Assembly: GCA_031373225.1 (NCBI GenBank)
Contig: JANMMM010000230.1
Location: 1 to 18,694, forward strand
Direction of reading: 5' to 3'
Length of the DNA stretch: 18,694 nt
DNA from: JANOYJ01 sp031373225
Lineage (GTDB): Bacteria; Pseudomonadota; Alphaproteobacteria; Rhizobiales; Rhizobiaceae
A model generated the notes under the pieces. That model worked only from the letters and a program-made list of their open reading frames with translations, searched no databases and had not been told where the DNA came from. Made by a program: the position numbers and the translations under genes. Each line of letters starts with the position of its first letter. Positions within the stretch are counted from its first letter, which is position 1. Positions 1 through 7,016 of this stretch are shown here, piece after piece.

Positions 1-1
1 G

Positions 2-2191
2 GGTGGTGCGGGAAGTGGTAACGGCGCAGAAAATGACGTCGGCGTTTCTTCTTCAGCCTCACCGTCTTCCTCACCACCCCCATCCGTCGGCTCTGCCGAC
101 ACCTTCCCCGCAGGGGGGAAGGGTGGAGCTTATTCCTTCACCGTCCCCCTCCTCGACGGACCCCATGTCATCGAAGATGCAGGCACCGGCTTCGTCCACA
201 CAGCGCCCAGCCATGGCCGCGATGACTTTGAAATCTGGGTGAACAGCCGCAAAATGCTGGAATCCATGGGCATCGACCCCTCCATCCCGTTCCCCGTCGC
301 CGATGACGGTTCCTACACCAAAGACGCGCCGGGCTTCGAAGGCGAGTTTGTGCTGGACAGCACCGGAAAAAAAGGCGGCGCGAACAATGCTGTTATCAAG
401 GCGCTGATTGAACAAAACAATCTATTCGCCCGAGGCCGCGTCAAGCACGAGTATCCGCATTCATGGCGTTCAAAAAAGCCCATCATCTTCCGCAACACGC
501 CGCAATGGTTTGTGCATATGGATAAGCCAATTAATCCAGAGGTCTATGTGCAGCGCGAGGCATTGGCGAAGGCACACAGCTATGGACACCAGTCACCAGA
601 ATACCGTCAGGGGCTCGCAAATTTCGAAAAATGGCGAGACCAAAATCAACCAGAATCCCTCAGAGATTATGCTATAAAAGCCATCGAAGCCACCCGCTTC
701 GTCCCCGCCGCAGGCAAGAACCGCCTCAACGCCATGATCGCCCAGCGCCCGGACTGGGTGCTGTCCCGCCAGCGCGCCTGGGGCGTGCCGATCTCTGTCT
801 TCCGTCACAAGGAGACCGGCCAGATCATCCCCGGCGAAGGCTTCAACGCTTCGCAGGAGCTGGCCGACCGCATCATGGCCGCTTTCGCGGAAGAGGGCGC
901 GGACGCTTGGTACAAGGAGGGCGCGAAGGCGCGCTTCCTCGGTGGACTCGTGGACGATGAGGACAATTGGGAACAGGTCCGCGACATTCTCGATGTCTGG
1001 TTCGATTCAGGCTGCACCCACGCCTTCTGCCTCGAAGAGCGCCCCGACCTGAAATGGCCGGCCGATCTCTATCTCGAAGGCTCCGACCAGCACCGCGGCT
1101 GGTTTCATTCGTCCCTCTTGGAAAGCTGCGGCACGCGCGGCCGCGCGCCCTATGACGCCGTGCTCACCCACGGCTTTGTGCTCGCCGAAGACGGGCGAAA
1201 AATGTCGAAATCCTTGGGCAATGTTGTCACCCCGCAAGAGGTCATCAAAAACTCCGGCGCGGACATTCTGCGCCTCTGGGTAGCCTCGTCCGATTACGCC
1301 GACGACCTGCGCATCGGCCCGGAGATCCTGAAGACAGCGGTGGACGCCTACCGCAAATACCGCAACACGATCCGCTGGATGCTCGGCACGCTGGCGCATG
1401 ACGAAGGCGAAGTGACGCCGCTCAACGACATGCCGGAGCTGGAGCAGCTCATGCTGCACCGCCTCACCGAGCTGGATGAGCTGGTGCGCAAGGGCTACGA
1501 CGAGTTCGAATTCCGCAAGGTGACGAAAGTCCTGATGGATTTCATGGTCGTCGAGCTCTCAGCCTTCTATTTCGACATCCGCAAGGATTCGCTCTATTGC
1601 GACGCCCCGTCCAGCGCCAAGCGCAAGGCGAGCATCGAAGTCGTGCGCCACTTGTTCAACTGCCTGACCAAATGGACCGCGCCGCTTTTGCCCTTCACCA
1701 CGGAAGAGGCTTGGCTGTCGCTCTATGCCGACGCAAAGTCCGTGCATCTGGAGCAGTTCCCGGAAGTCCCATCGGCTTGGCGCAACAACGCCTTGGCAAA
1801 AAACTGGACAATCATCAAAAACGTCCGCCGCGCTGTCACTGGAGCATTGGAGCTGGAGCGCGCGAAAAAAACAATCGGCTCGTCGCTTGAGGCCGCGCCA
1901 AAGGTGTTTGTGCAGATGGAGGACCAGGCTTTTGACCTGCTTCAAAAGGCCGATCTCTCCGAAATCTGCATCACATCCGGACTGGAGCTTATGAAAGGCG
2001 AGGGCCCTTCGGATGCGTTCCGCCTGGACGACTTGAAGAACGTCGCAATCGTCCCAAGCTTGGCGTCCGGCGTCAAATGCGCCCGCTCATGGCGCTACAC
2101 GCTCGATGTCGGCTCCGACCCGGAATTTCCCGATGTCTCCGCCCGCGATGCGGCGGCTCTCAGGGAATTGAAGGCTCTGGGCCGTGTGTAG
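2..2191 (+). CDS. ileS: Isoleucine--tRNA ligase (IleRS), 5' end outside window
   Basis: Cytoplasmic class Ia aminoacyl-tRNA synthetase that charges tRNA-Ile and edits misactivated valine. The frame is open from base 2, so the N-terminal part with the HIGH motif lies upstream; 729 residues are visible. Early in the visible part is the editing-domain (CP1) signature GTGFVHTAPSHGRDDFEIW, then the return to the catalytic fold at RPDWVLSRQRAWGVPI, the tRNA/ATP loop DGRKMSKSLGN, and an anticodon-binding C-terminal region. The protein ends near KCARSWR without the C-terminal zinc-finger cysteines of the E. coli enzyme, which fits alphaproteobacterial IleRS as recalled. There are two oddities. A Ser/Pro/Gly-rich stretch just before the editing motif is encoded by a palindromic repeat. 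About 45 extra residues follow FVHMDKP, where other bacterial IleRS sequences pass almost directly to the segment before the SRQRAWG motif. Despite both, the frame is intact and the motifs are preserved, so the gene is probably functional. Confidence 0.96.
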   Translation, partial: GGAGSGNGAENDVGVSSSASPSSSPPPSVGSADTFPAGGKGGAYSFTVPLLDGPHVIEDAGTGFVHTAPSHGRDDFEIWVNSRKMLESMGIDPSIPFPVADDGSYTKDAPGFEGEFVLDSTGKKGGANNAVIKALIEQNNLFARGRVKHEYPHSWRSKKPIIFRNTPQWFVHMDKPINPEVYVQREALAKAHSYGHQSPEYRQGLANFEKWRDQNQPESLRDYAIKAIEATRFVPAAGKNRLNAMIAQRPDWVLSRQRAWGVPISVFRHKETGQIIPGEGFNASQELADRIMAAFAEEGADAWYKEGAKARFLGGLVDDEDNWEQVRDILDVWFDSGCTHAFCLEERPDLKWPADLYLEGSDQHRGWFHSSLLESCGTRGRAPYDAVLTHGFVLAEDGRKMSKSLGNVVTPQEVIKNSGADILRLWVASSDYADDLRIGPEILKTAVDAYRKYRNTIRWMLGTLAHDEGEVTPLNDMPELEQLMLHRLTELDELVRKGYDEFEFRKVTKVLMDFMVVELSAFYFDIRKDSLYCDAPSSAKRKASIEVVRHLFNCLTKWTAPLLPFTTEEAWLSLYADAKSVHLEQFPEVPSAWRNNALAKNWTIIKNVRRAVTGALELERAKKTIGSSLEAAPKVFVQMEDQAFDLLQKADLSEICITSGLELMKGEGPSDAFRLDDLKNVAIVPSLASGVKCARSWRYTLDVGSDPEFPDVSARDAAALRELKALGRV
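71..122 (-). repeat. RIME-like palindromic element inside ileS, read in frame
   Basis: Reading left to right, the DNA has a CCTCACC-type tail (70-76), a hairpin GTCGGC/GCCGAC (86-91 with 95-100, loop TCT) and a second hairpin CCTTCCCC/GGGGAAGG (102-109 with 115-122). This is the same order of parts (tail, variable hairpin, pyrimidine/purine hairpin) as in the intergenic elements at 2951-3068 and elsewhere in the window, seen on the reverse strand. From memory it resembles palindromic repeats common in rhizobial genomes (RIME type); this was not checked. In the ileS frame it reads as low-complexity Pro/Ser/Gly/Ala residues without a stop codon. Confidence 0.7.
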
Positions 2192-2198
2192 AATCCGT

Positions 2199-2229
2199 GC
2201 ATGGCGGCAAACAATCATTGTCGCCATGC
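2199..2229 (+). other. Hairpin just downstream of ileS, possible transcript end
   Basis: GCATGGCG (2199-2206) pairs perfectly with CGCCATGC (2222-2229), and inside it ACAAT (2211-2215) pairs with ATTGT (2217-2221), leaving a four-base bulge. It begins eight bases after the ileS stop. No T-run follows, so it does not qualify as a canonical Rho-independent terminator. It could stabilise the ileS mRNA 3' end or act as an attenuator before the lipoprotein gene. A weaker 5-bp hairpin (CCGGC/GCCGG) lies at 2246-2264. Confidence 0.4.
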
Positions 2230-2313
2230 CTCAACTTCGCTAAGACCGGCCTTGCTCCTGCCGGATTTGTCGGCAAAGACGCGCGTGGTTTTGGGTTATT
2301 GGTGAAAACAGGC

Positions 2314-2934
2314 ATGGCAATTCGCGGTTTTGGCATAGTTTTTGGCATTGTGAGCCTTGCCGGTCTCATTTTGGGCGGCTGCGTTTCGTCGCCCACCTAT
2401 GGAACGGGCAAGACGTCCAGCGCCCAGCTCGGCGAAGACCTTTCCAACATCATCTCCATCGCGCCGAAGCCGAAGGAAAAAATCGACTACGCCCCGCGCC
2501 CCGACCTCGTGCGCCCCGCCGCCGGCGCGCCGCTGCCCGCGCCGCAGGAAAGCGCCAAGACGGTCGCCGCCGCCAATTGGCCGGAATCGCCCGAGCAGCG
2601 CCGCGCCCGCCTGAAGGCCGACGCGACCGCCGCGCAGAACGATCCGCTTTTTGTGCCGACCATCAAAAATGACGGTTTTGGCGTGCAGACGGCGGCTTTG
2701 ACCCCCGCCGAACAGCAGGCAAGCTTCCGCGCCGCGCGCAAAGCCAACACCGCCGGCTCGCCCAACACCCGCGCCTTCCTGTCCGAGCCGCCGCTCGAAT
2801 ACCGCGCCCCGTCCGAGACAGCGGCGGTGGGCGAAATTGGCGAGGACGAGCTGAAAAAAGAAAAGCGGCTGAAGCGCGAAGCCTCGAAGAAGTCGGGCAG
2901 CAAGTCCTGGCGCGATTTTGTGCCCTGGCTGTAG
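2314..2934 (+). CDS. Putative lipoprotein of unknown function
   Basis: Predicted 206-residue secreted lipoprotein. The N-terminus MAIRGFGIVFGIVSLAGLIL is a hydrophobic signal segment followed by a lipobox ending LGGC, so lipidation is expected at Cys23. The start at 2314 was preferred because it places this segment at the N-terminus; an in-frame GTG at 2302 would add only four residues, and the longer reading frame back into ileS is not plausible. The mature part is rich in Ala and Pro and looks largely unstructured, with a PRPDLVRPA segment, a WPESPEQRRARLKADA segment, and a basic C-terminus (KKEKRLKREASKK) ending DFVPWL. It follows ileS in the same direction after a gap of about 120 bases that holds a hairpin. 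I do not recognise a named family; similar Pro-rich lipoproteins occur in rhizobia as far as I recall. It was compared with BamF/DUF3035 by eye and did not match clearly. Confidence 0.75.
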   Translation: MAIRGFGIVFGIVSLAGLILGGCVSSPTYGTGKTSSAQLGEDLSNIISIAPKPKEKIDYAPRPDLVRPAAGAPLPAPQESAKTVAAANWPESPEQRRARLKADATAAQNDPLFVPTIKNDGFGVQTAALTPAEQQASFRAARKANTAGSPNTRAFLSEPPLEYRAPSETAAVGEIGEDELKKEKRLKREASKKSGSKSWRDFVPWL

Positions 2935-2950
2935 CGACGATTTTCTGACT

Positions 2951-3068
2951 CTCCCTCACCCGGCCCTGCGGGCCACCCTCTCCCCGTGGGGGAGAGGGGA
3001 GAGAAACGGCGGTCTTCGCCTCTCCCCCACGGGAGAGGGCGGTTTGCGCAGCAAACCGGGTGAGGGAG
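2951..3068. repeat. Head-to-head inverted pair of RIME-like palindromic elements (pair A)
   Basis: The left unit is on the reverse strand: CTCCCTCACC tail (2951-2960), small hairpin GGCCC/GGGCC (2962-2966 with 2970-2974), large hairpin CCCTCTCCCC/GGGGAGAGGG (2976-2985 with 2989-2998). The right unit is on the forward strand: CCTCTCCC/GGGAGAGG (3019-3026 with 3031-3038), hairpin CGGTTTGC/GCAAACCG (3040-3047 with 3051-3058), tail GGTGAGGGAG (3059-3068). The outer tails and large hairpins of the two units match, but the small hairpins have different sequences that are each self-complementary. The pair fills the gap between the lipoprotein gene and the HigA-like gene and could also act as a transcription stop. 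No gene is seen in 2935-3107. Confidence 0.85.
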
Positions 3069-3107
3069 TGTCGAGTTTCCACCATGGCAGCATGACGGTT
3101 GAACACA

Positions 3108-3155
3108 ATGAATGAGCTGAAGCCAATCCGCACTGAGGCCGACTACAAATAGGCG
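3108..3155 (+). pseudogene. Former 5' end of the HigA-like gene, cut by an amber codon
   Basis: ATG at 3108 opens the same frame as the downstream antitoxin gene and reads MNELKPIRTEADYK, then TAG at 3150-3152, then continues as AMVELKRLWG. From memory, HigA-type antitoxins commonly begin with a stretch of the form M-x-(E)LKPIRTEADY-x-x-A-L and run straight on, so the stop most likely replaces a single glutamate or glutamine codon of an originally continuous gene. No clear ribosome-binding site precedes 3108. A sequencing error cannot be excluded. Confidence 0.6.
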
Positions 3156-3485
3156 ATGGTGGAGCTGAAACGACTCTGGGGCGCTGAGGACGGCACGGTC
3201 GAAAGCGACCGTCTGGATGTGTTGGCCACGTTGATTGACGTTTATGAAGCCGAACACTTTCCGATGGACCCGCCAGACCCAATTGAGGCGATAAAATTCC
3301 GGATGGAGCAGCAGGGCTTCACCCACAAGGATTTGGAGCCGCTGATTGGCACAAGAGCGCGGGTCGCTGAAGTCATGAACCGCAAGCGAAGCCTGTCCAT
3401 CGACATGATCCGCCGCTTGCATGAGGGTCTCGGCATTTCCGCCGACATTCTCATCCGCCCAACAACCGGACAAGGTGCGCTCTGA
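3156..3485 (+). CDS. HigA-family antitoxin-like helix-turn-helix protein, orphan
   Basis: Residual 109-residue protein if translation starts at ATG 3156 after the amber codon. It keeps the parts typical of HigA-like antitoxins: LDVLATLIDVYEAEHFPMDPPDPIEAIKFRMEQQG followed, split here for length, by the DNA-binding region FTHKDLEPLIGTRARVAEVM, then NRKRSLSIDMIRRLHEGLGI. In intact systems such a protein binds its HigB mRNA-interferase partner and represses the shared promoter. No HigB gene lies upstream (a repeat pair ends 40 bases before the old start) or downstream (tadA is on the other strand 12 bases away), so this is a solitary regulator or a decaying remnant. The helix-turn-helix is intact, so DNA binding could survive if re-initiation occurs. 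No convincing ribosome-binding site is seen before 3156. Family assignment is firm; present function is uncertain. Confidence 0.7.
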   Translation: MVELKRLWGAEDGTVESDRLDVLATLIDVYEAEHFPMDPPDPIEAIKFRMEQQGFTHKDLEPLIGTRARVAEVMNRKRSLSIDMIRRLHEGLGISADILIRPTTGQGAL

Positions 3486-3497
3486 AAGCTGCCAACC

Positions 3498-3947
3498 TCA
3501 CCGCCTCCCAGCAAAAAAACCCCGCAGCATCTCCCCCGACTCCTCGCCGCCCATTCCCGCATAAACCTCCGGCGCATGGTGACACGTCTCCTGCGCAAAA
3601 AACTGCGGTCCGTTGCTCACCGCCCCGCCCTTGACATCCTGCGCCCCGAAATAAAGCCGCCTGATGCGCGCGAACGAAATCGCCCCGGCGCACATGGCGC
3701 AAGGCTCCAGCGTCACGTAAAGATCAGCCTCGCTCAGCCTTTCATTCTTCAGGCTCGCCGCCGCTTCCTTTATGACCAGCATCTCCGCATGCGCCGTCGG
3801 GTCGCGCAGCTCGCGGGTCCGGTTGCCGGCGCGGGCGATGACTTCGCCGCCCAGCGTCACAACAGCCCCAACCGGCACCTCGCCGCGCGCTGCAGCCAGC
3901 TTTGCCTCCTCAAGCGCCAGCCCCATGAAATCAATCCGCTCCGCCAT
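3498..3947 (-). CDS. tadA: tRNA-specific adenosine deaminase TadA
   Basis: Deaminates A34 of tRNA-Arg(ACG) to inosine, a zinc-dependent reaction of the cytidine/deoxycytidylate deaminase fold; usually essential. With the ATG at 3947 the protein has 149 residues, a normal length. Zinc and proton-shuttle residues are visible as PTAHAEM (His53, Glu55) and EPCAMC (Cys83, Cys86). ATG 3947 (MAERIDFMGLALEEA) was chosen over a TTG at 3959 because a GAGAG ribosome-binding-like stretch lies a few bases before the ATG and the extra residues MREK are not expected in the family. It diverges from rluB across 61 bases, which must hold both promoters; no clear -35/-10 pair could be picked. It is convergent with the HigA-like gene (12-base gap). 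Confidence 0.95.
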   Translation of the reverse strand: MAERIDFMGLALEEAKLAAARGEVPVGAVVTLGGEVIARAGNRTRELRDPTAHAEMLVIKEAAASLKNERLSEADLYVTLEPCAMCAGAISFARIRRLYFGAQDVKGGAVSNGPQFFAQETCHHAPEVYAGMGGEESGEMLRGFFAGRR

Positions 3948-4008
3948 TTTCTCTCGCAACCGTTCAAGCGACCTGTTAGGTAGCCCGGATAATCAGGCAA
4001 TCATAGTA

Positions 4009-5511
4009 ATGACCGACGAAAAACGCCCGCCAAGAACATACAAACCATCGGGCGACCGGCCGCGCCACGCTGGCCCGCGTAAGCCCTATAGCCCTGATTC
4101 CAAAGCGAAAAAACCGTATTCTCCAACCAGCGCCGCCCCCGCCGCGATGGAAGATCCCGGTGAGCGCATCGCCAAACGGCTCGCCCGCGCCGGCATTTCC
4201 TCGCGCCGCGACGCCGAGCTTCTGATCGCGGATGGGCGTGTTTCGGTGAACGGCAAAGTCCTGACCAGCCCGGCCTTCAACGTCACTCAAAGCGATAAGA
4301 TCACCGTCAGCGGCCAGGAGCTGCCTGCGATTGAGCGCACGCGGCTCTGGCTCTATCACAAGCGCGCCGGGCTTGTGACAACATCGAAAGACCCGGAAGG
4401 CCGCAAGACCGTGTTCGAGGCGCTGCCGAAGGAAATGCCGCGCGTTGTGTCGGTCGGACGGCTCGACATCAACACGGAAGGCCTGCTGCTCCTCACCAAC
4501 GATGGCGGCCTCGCCCGCTGCCTCGAATTGCCGACCACCGGCTGGCTGCGCCGCTACCGCGTTCGGGCTTTCGGCAAGGTCACACAGGCGCAGCTCGACG
4601 GGCTGAAAGACGGTGTCTCGGTCGACGGCGTTTTTTACGGCGCGATTCAGGCTGAGCTCGAGCGCGAACAGGGGTCGAACGTCTGGCTGACGCTGGCTTT
4701 GCGGGAAGGCAAGAACCGCGAGGTCAAGAATGTCCTCGGCTCGCTCGGCCTCAATGTGAACCGGCTGATCCGCATATCCTTCGGGCCCTTTCAATTGGGC
4801 GAACTTGCCGAAGGTTCAGCGCTGGAAATCAAGGGCCGCGTCCTGCGCGACCAGCTCGGCGACAAGCTGATCGAGGAATCCGGCGCGAACTTCGAAGCGC
4901 CCATCACCAGCGACTTTTCCAACCGTCCCGTCCGCTCATCCGAATCCCGCGCCGAGCGTGCCGGCTTTGCGCCGCGTCCGGTCCATGCCGGCGAAGTGCG
5001 TCAGGCGCCGCGCCGCGAGGGCGAATGGGTCGGCGGCACGGACAATCCCATCGTCTCGCGCCGCAAGCGCGAAGAGGTCAAACGCTTCGACGCGCTCGAC
5101 CGGCTCGACACCAAGTCCGGCAAGGGCAACCGGGGCGTCAATGTCTGGACCGCCCCCGGCGCGCGGCCGCGTTCAAGCAAACCGCTTGAGAAGCCGGTGG
5201 AACAGCGCGGCGAAAAACCATCCCGCCAGGACGAGCGCTCGCGCGCCTTCAAGGCTGCGTCGAAGGGAAAGCCTGCGCCGGAAGGCAGAGCCAAGCCGCG
5301 AAGTGAAGGCTATGCGCCGCGTGGCCACGCGCCTTCAAAGCCGAGGTTTGACCCAGCCGCGCCCGCAGGCGAGGCCAAACCGCGCCGCGAGGGAGCCAAG
5401 CCTTTCGGCAAACCGTCCTTCGCCAAAGACGGCAAGCCCGCGCCGCGCGGGCCGCGCCCCTCGGGCGGCGGGTTCAAGGGAAAGCCCGGCAATGCGGATC
5501 GTCGGCGGTGA
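4009..5511 (+). CDS. rluB: 23S rRNA pseudouridine synthase RluB-type, with long basic tail
   Basis: Predicted to convert a uridine in the 23S rRNA peptidyl-transferase region (U2605 in E. coli numbering for RluB) to pseudouridine. The 500-residue protein starts at ATG 4009 (MTDEKRPPRTYKP); the frame upstream lies antisense to tadA and is not used. Order: basic Pro-rich leader (1-48), S4 RNA-binding domain (about 50-110, ERIAKRLARAGISSRRDAE), catalytic domain (about 112-285) with GRLDINTEGLLLLTNDG, Asp153 being the catalytic aspartate, and KNREVKN near 235-241. From about residue 300 to the end is a low-complexity Arg/Lys/Pro/Gly/Ala-rich tail of some 200 residues, probably disordered and RNA-binding; such tails are common in alphaproteobacterial RluB proteins. 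The last codons overlap the rsmD start by 20 bases, which suggests translational coupling. RluE/RsuA-type relatives lack this length, so RluB is the best fit. Confidence 0.9.
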   Translation: MTDEKRPPRTYKPSGDRPRHAGPRKPYSPDSKAKKPYSPTSAAPAAMEDPGERIAKRLARAGISSRRDAELLIADGRVSVNGKVLTSPAFNVTQSDKITVSGQELPAIERTRLWLYHKRAGLVTTSKDPEGRKTVFEALPKEMPRVVSVGRLDINTEGLLLLTNDGGLARCLELPTTGWLRRYRVRAFGKVTQAQLDGLKDGVSVDGVFYGAIQAELEREQGSNVWLTLALREGKNREVKNVLGSLGLNVNRLIRISFGPFQLGELAEGSALEIKGRVLRDQLGDKLIEESGANFEAPITSDFSNRPVRSSESRAERAGFAPRPVHAGEVRQAPRREGEWVGGTDNPIVSRRKREEVKRFDALDRLDTKSGKGNRGVNVWTAPGARPRSSKPLEKPVEQRGEKPSRQDERSRAFKAASKGKPAPEGRAKPRSEGYAPRGHAPSKPRFDPAAPAGEAKPRREGAKPFGKPSFAKDGKPAPRGPRPSGGGFKGKPGNADRRR

Positions 5512-6052
5512 ACTTCGCGGGCGTCCGCTCGCCGCGCCGAAATCCAGCGCCATCCGCCCGACCAGCGACCGCACCCGCGAAAGCCTGTTCAATGTTCTGA
5601 GCCATTCCTACCCGGAAAGCCTCGACGGCACGCGCGTGCTCGACCTCTTTTCCGGCACCGGTGCACTCGGCTTCGAAGCGCTTTCGCGCGGCGCAAGATA
5701 CTGCCTTTTCGTCGAGGAATCGGCGGAGGGCAGGGGGCTGCTGCGGGAAAATGTCGAAGCCCTTTCCCTGCAGGGAAAAACCCGCATCTTCCGCCGCGAC
5801 GCCACCGACCTCGGCCCCGCCGGTCCAATTGACCCGTTCGGTCTCGTCTTCGCCGACCCGCCCTATGGCAAGGGCCTCGGCGAGCGGGCGCTTGAATGCG
5901 CAACTGACAATAGTTGGCTGGCTGACGGCGCGCTGGTAGTTCTGGAAGAGGCGGCAACAGCAAATGTCATCCTTCCCCCACCCTTCGAGTTGTTGGAAAA
6001 CCGCCCCTATGGCGAAAGCGTCATCCGCATCCTGCAATGGAATGCGCCTTGA
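5492..6052 (+). CDS. rsmD: 16S rRNA (guanine(966)-N2)-methyltransferase RsmD
   Basis: SAM-dependent methyltransferase of 186 residues that makes m2G966 in 16S rRNA during small-subunit assembly. The start at 5492 reads MRIVGGELRGRPLAAPKSSAIRP in pieces MRIVGGELRGRPLAAP and KSSAIRPTSDRTRESLFNVL, the conserved RsmD N-terminus. The SAM-binding motif is VLDLFSGTGALGFEALSRGA and the catalytic N-methylation motif is VFADPPYGKG. The longer open frame upstream is the rluB tail read in another frame. The gene overlaps the end of rluB by 20 bases, so the two rRNA-modifying enzymes are probably cotranscribed and coupled. Confidence 0.95.
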   Translation: MRIVGGELRGRPLAAPKSSAIRPTSDRTRESLFNVLSHSYPESLDGTRVLDLFSGTGALGFEALSRGARYCLFVEESAEGRGLLRENVEALSLQGKTRIFRRDATDLGPAGPIDPFGLVFADPPYGKGLGERALECATDNSWLADGALVVLEEAATANVILPPPFELLENRPYGESVIRILQWNAP

Positions 6053-6104
6053 CACGGGCGCGCCACGATTCCCATCTAGCCCGCATTGGAACGGAGCCAG
6101 ACCC

Positions 6105-6986
6105 ATGCCGGCAAAGAAACTGAAAACTTCGCCAAAGACAACCGGCCCAACCTTCGCCCTCGCGCTCGGTGGCGGCGGGGCGCGGGGGCTGGCGCATATC
6201 CATGTCATTGAAGCCTTTGATGAACTGGGCATCCGCCCGACGGGCATCGCCGGCTCATCCATAGGCGCGATCATGGGTGCGGCCATGGCCGCTGGCATGA
6301 CCGGCAAAGAGGTGCGCGAGCATTCGCTCGCCGTTTTCGCCAACCGCGCCGAGGTGATGAACCGCGTCTGGCAGCTGCGGCCAAAGAGCATTGCGGGCGT
6401 CATCTCCGGCGCGTTCAAAGTGACGCAGTTCGACGTTGAGCGGGTGCTTGCCGTGTTCCTGCCCAAGGAGATTCCGGCGGATTTCTCAGCGCTCAAAATC
6501 CCCCTGCAGATCACCGCGACCGATTTCTATGGCCAATGCGAACTGTCTTTCAGCGACGGAGATCTCTATTCCGCCATTGCCGCCTCCGCCGCCATCCCAG
6601 CCCTGTTCCGCCCTGTCCTGCGCGATGGCCGCATCCTGATCGACGGCGGCATTTACAATCCGGTGCCGTTCGACCTTCTCGACAACAAAGCGGATTTTGT
6701 CGTCGCCATCGATGTGGTCGGCGGGCCCTCCGGCGATCCGGGGCGCATGCCCGGCTCGATTGATTCCATGTTCGGCGCAAGCCAGCTGATGATGCAGTCG
6801 ATCACCGCCATGAAGCTGAAAGCCCATCAGCCCGCCATCTTCCTGCGCCCCCCGGTCAACCGTTTCGGCGTCATGGATTTCCTCAAGATCAACACGGTGC
6901 TGCGGGAAACCGCCGCCATCAAGGATGAGCTGAAACGGGCGATTGACGCGGCGATTGCCTTTTCGGAGCTGCAAAGGAAGGGCTGA
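6105..6986 (+). CDS. Patatin-like phospholipase family protein
   Basis: Putative serine lipid hydrolase of 293 residues with the patatin fold. Visible catalytic parts are the oxyanion loop GGGGARG (22-28), the nucleophile elbow GSSIG (50-54, Ser52) and the aspartate of the dyad in IDGGIYNP (Asp180). There is no signal peptide: the N-terminus MPAKKLKTSPKTTGP is basic, so the enzyme is cytoplasmic or membrane-peripheral and of the RssA/YlbK-like bacterial group. ATG 6105 was chosen because it follows a GGAGCC ribosome-binding-like sequence; an in-frame ATG further upstream would overlap rsmD and add an unrelated sequence. It follows rsmD by about 50 bases, likely same transcript. The substrate cannot be told from sequence; lysophospholipid or phospholipid turnover is an inference from the family. 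Confidence 0.88.
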   Translation: MPAKKLKTSPKTTGPTFALALGGGGARGLAHIHVIEAFDELGIRPTGIAGSSIGAIMGAAMAAGMTGKEVREHSLAVFANRAEVMNRVWQLRPKSIAGVISGAFKVTQFDVERVLAVFLPKEIPADFSALKIPLQITATDFYGQCELSFSDGDLYSAIAASAAIPALFRPVLRDGRILIDGGIYNPVPFDLLDNKADFVVAIDVVGGPSGDPGRMPGSIDSMFGASQLMMQSITAMKLKAHQPAIFLRPPVNRFGVMDFLKINTVLRETAAIKDELKRAIDAAIAFSELQRKG

Positions 6987-7016
6987 GCGGTTTGCATGTT
7001 CAAAACTGGTGGGCAT

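Noticed and set aside
2935..3107. HigB toxin gene or remnant upstream of the HigA-like gene
   Set aside because: The space is filled by the palindromic pair; no frame shows HigB-like residues.
2487..3473. Long minus-strand open frame of 328 codons
   Set aside because: It runs antisense through the lipoprotein gene, the repeat pair and the HigA-like gene; it has no family features and arises from GC-rich codon bias.
3948..4008. Defined promoter boxes for tadA and rluB
   Set aside because: The divergent gap must contain promoters, but no -35/-10 pair stands out enough to place them.
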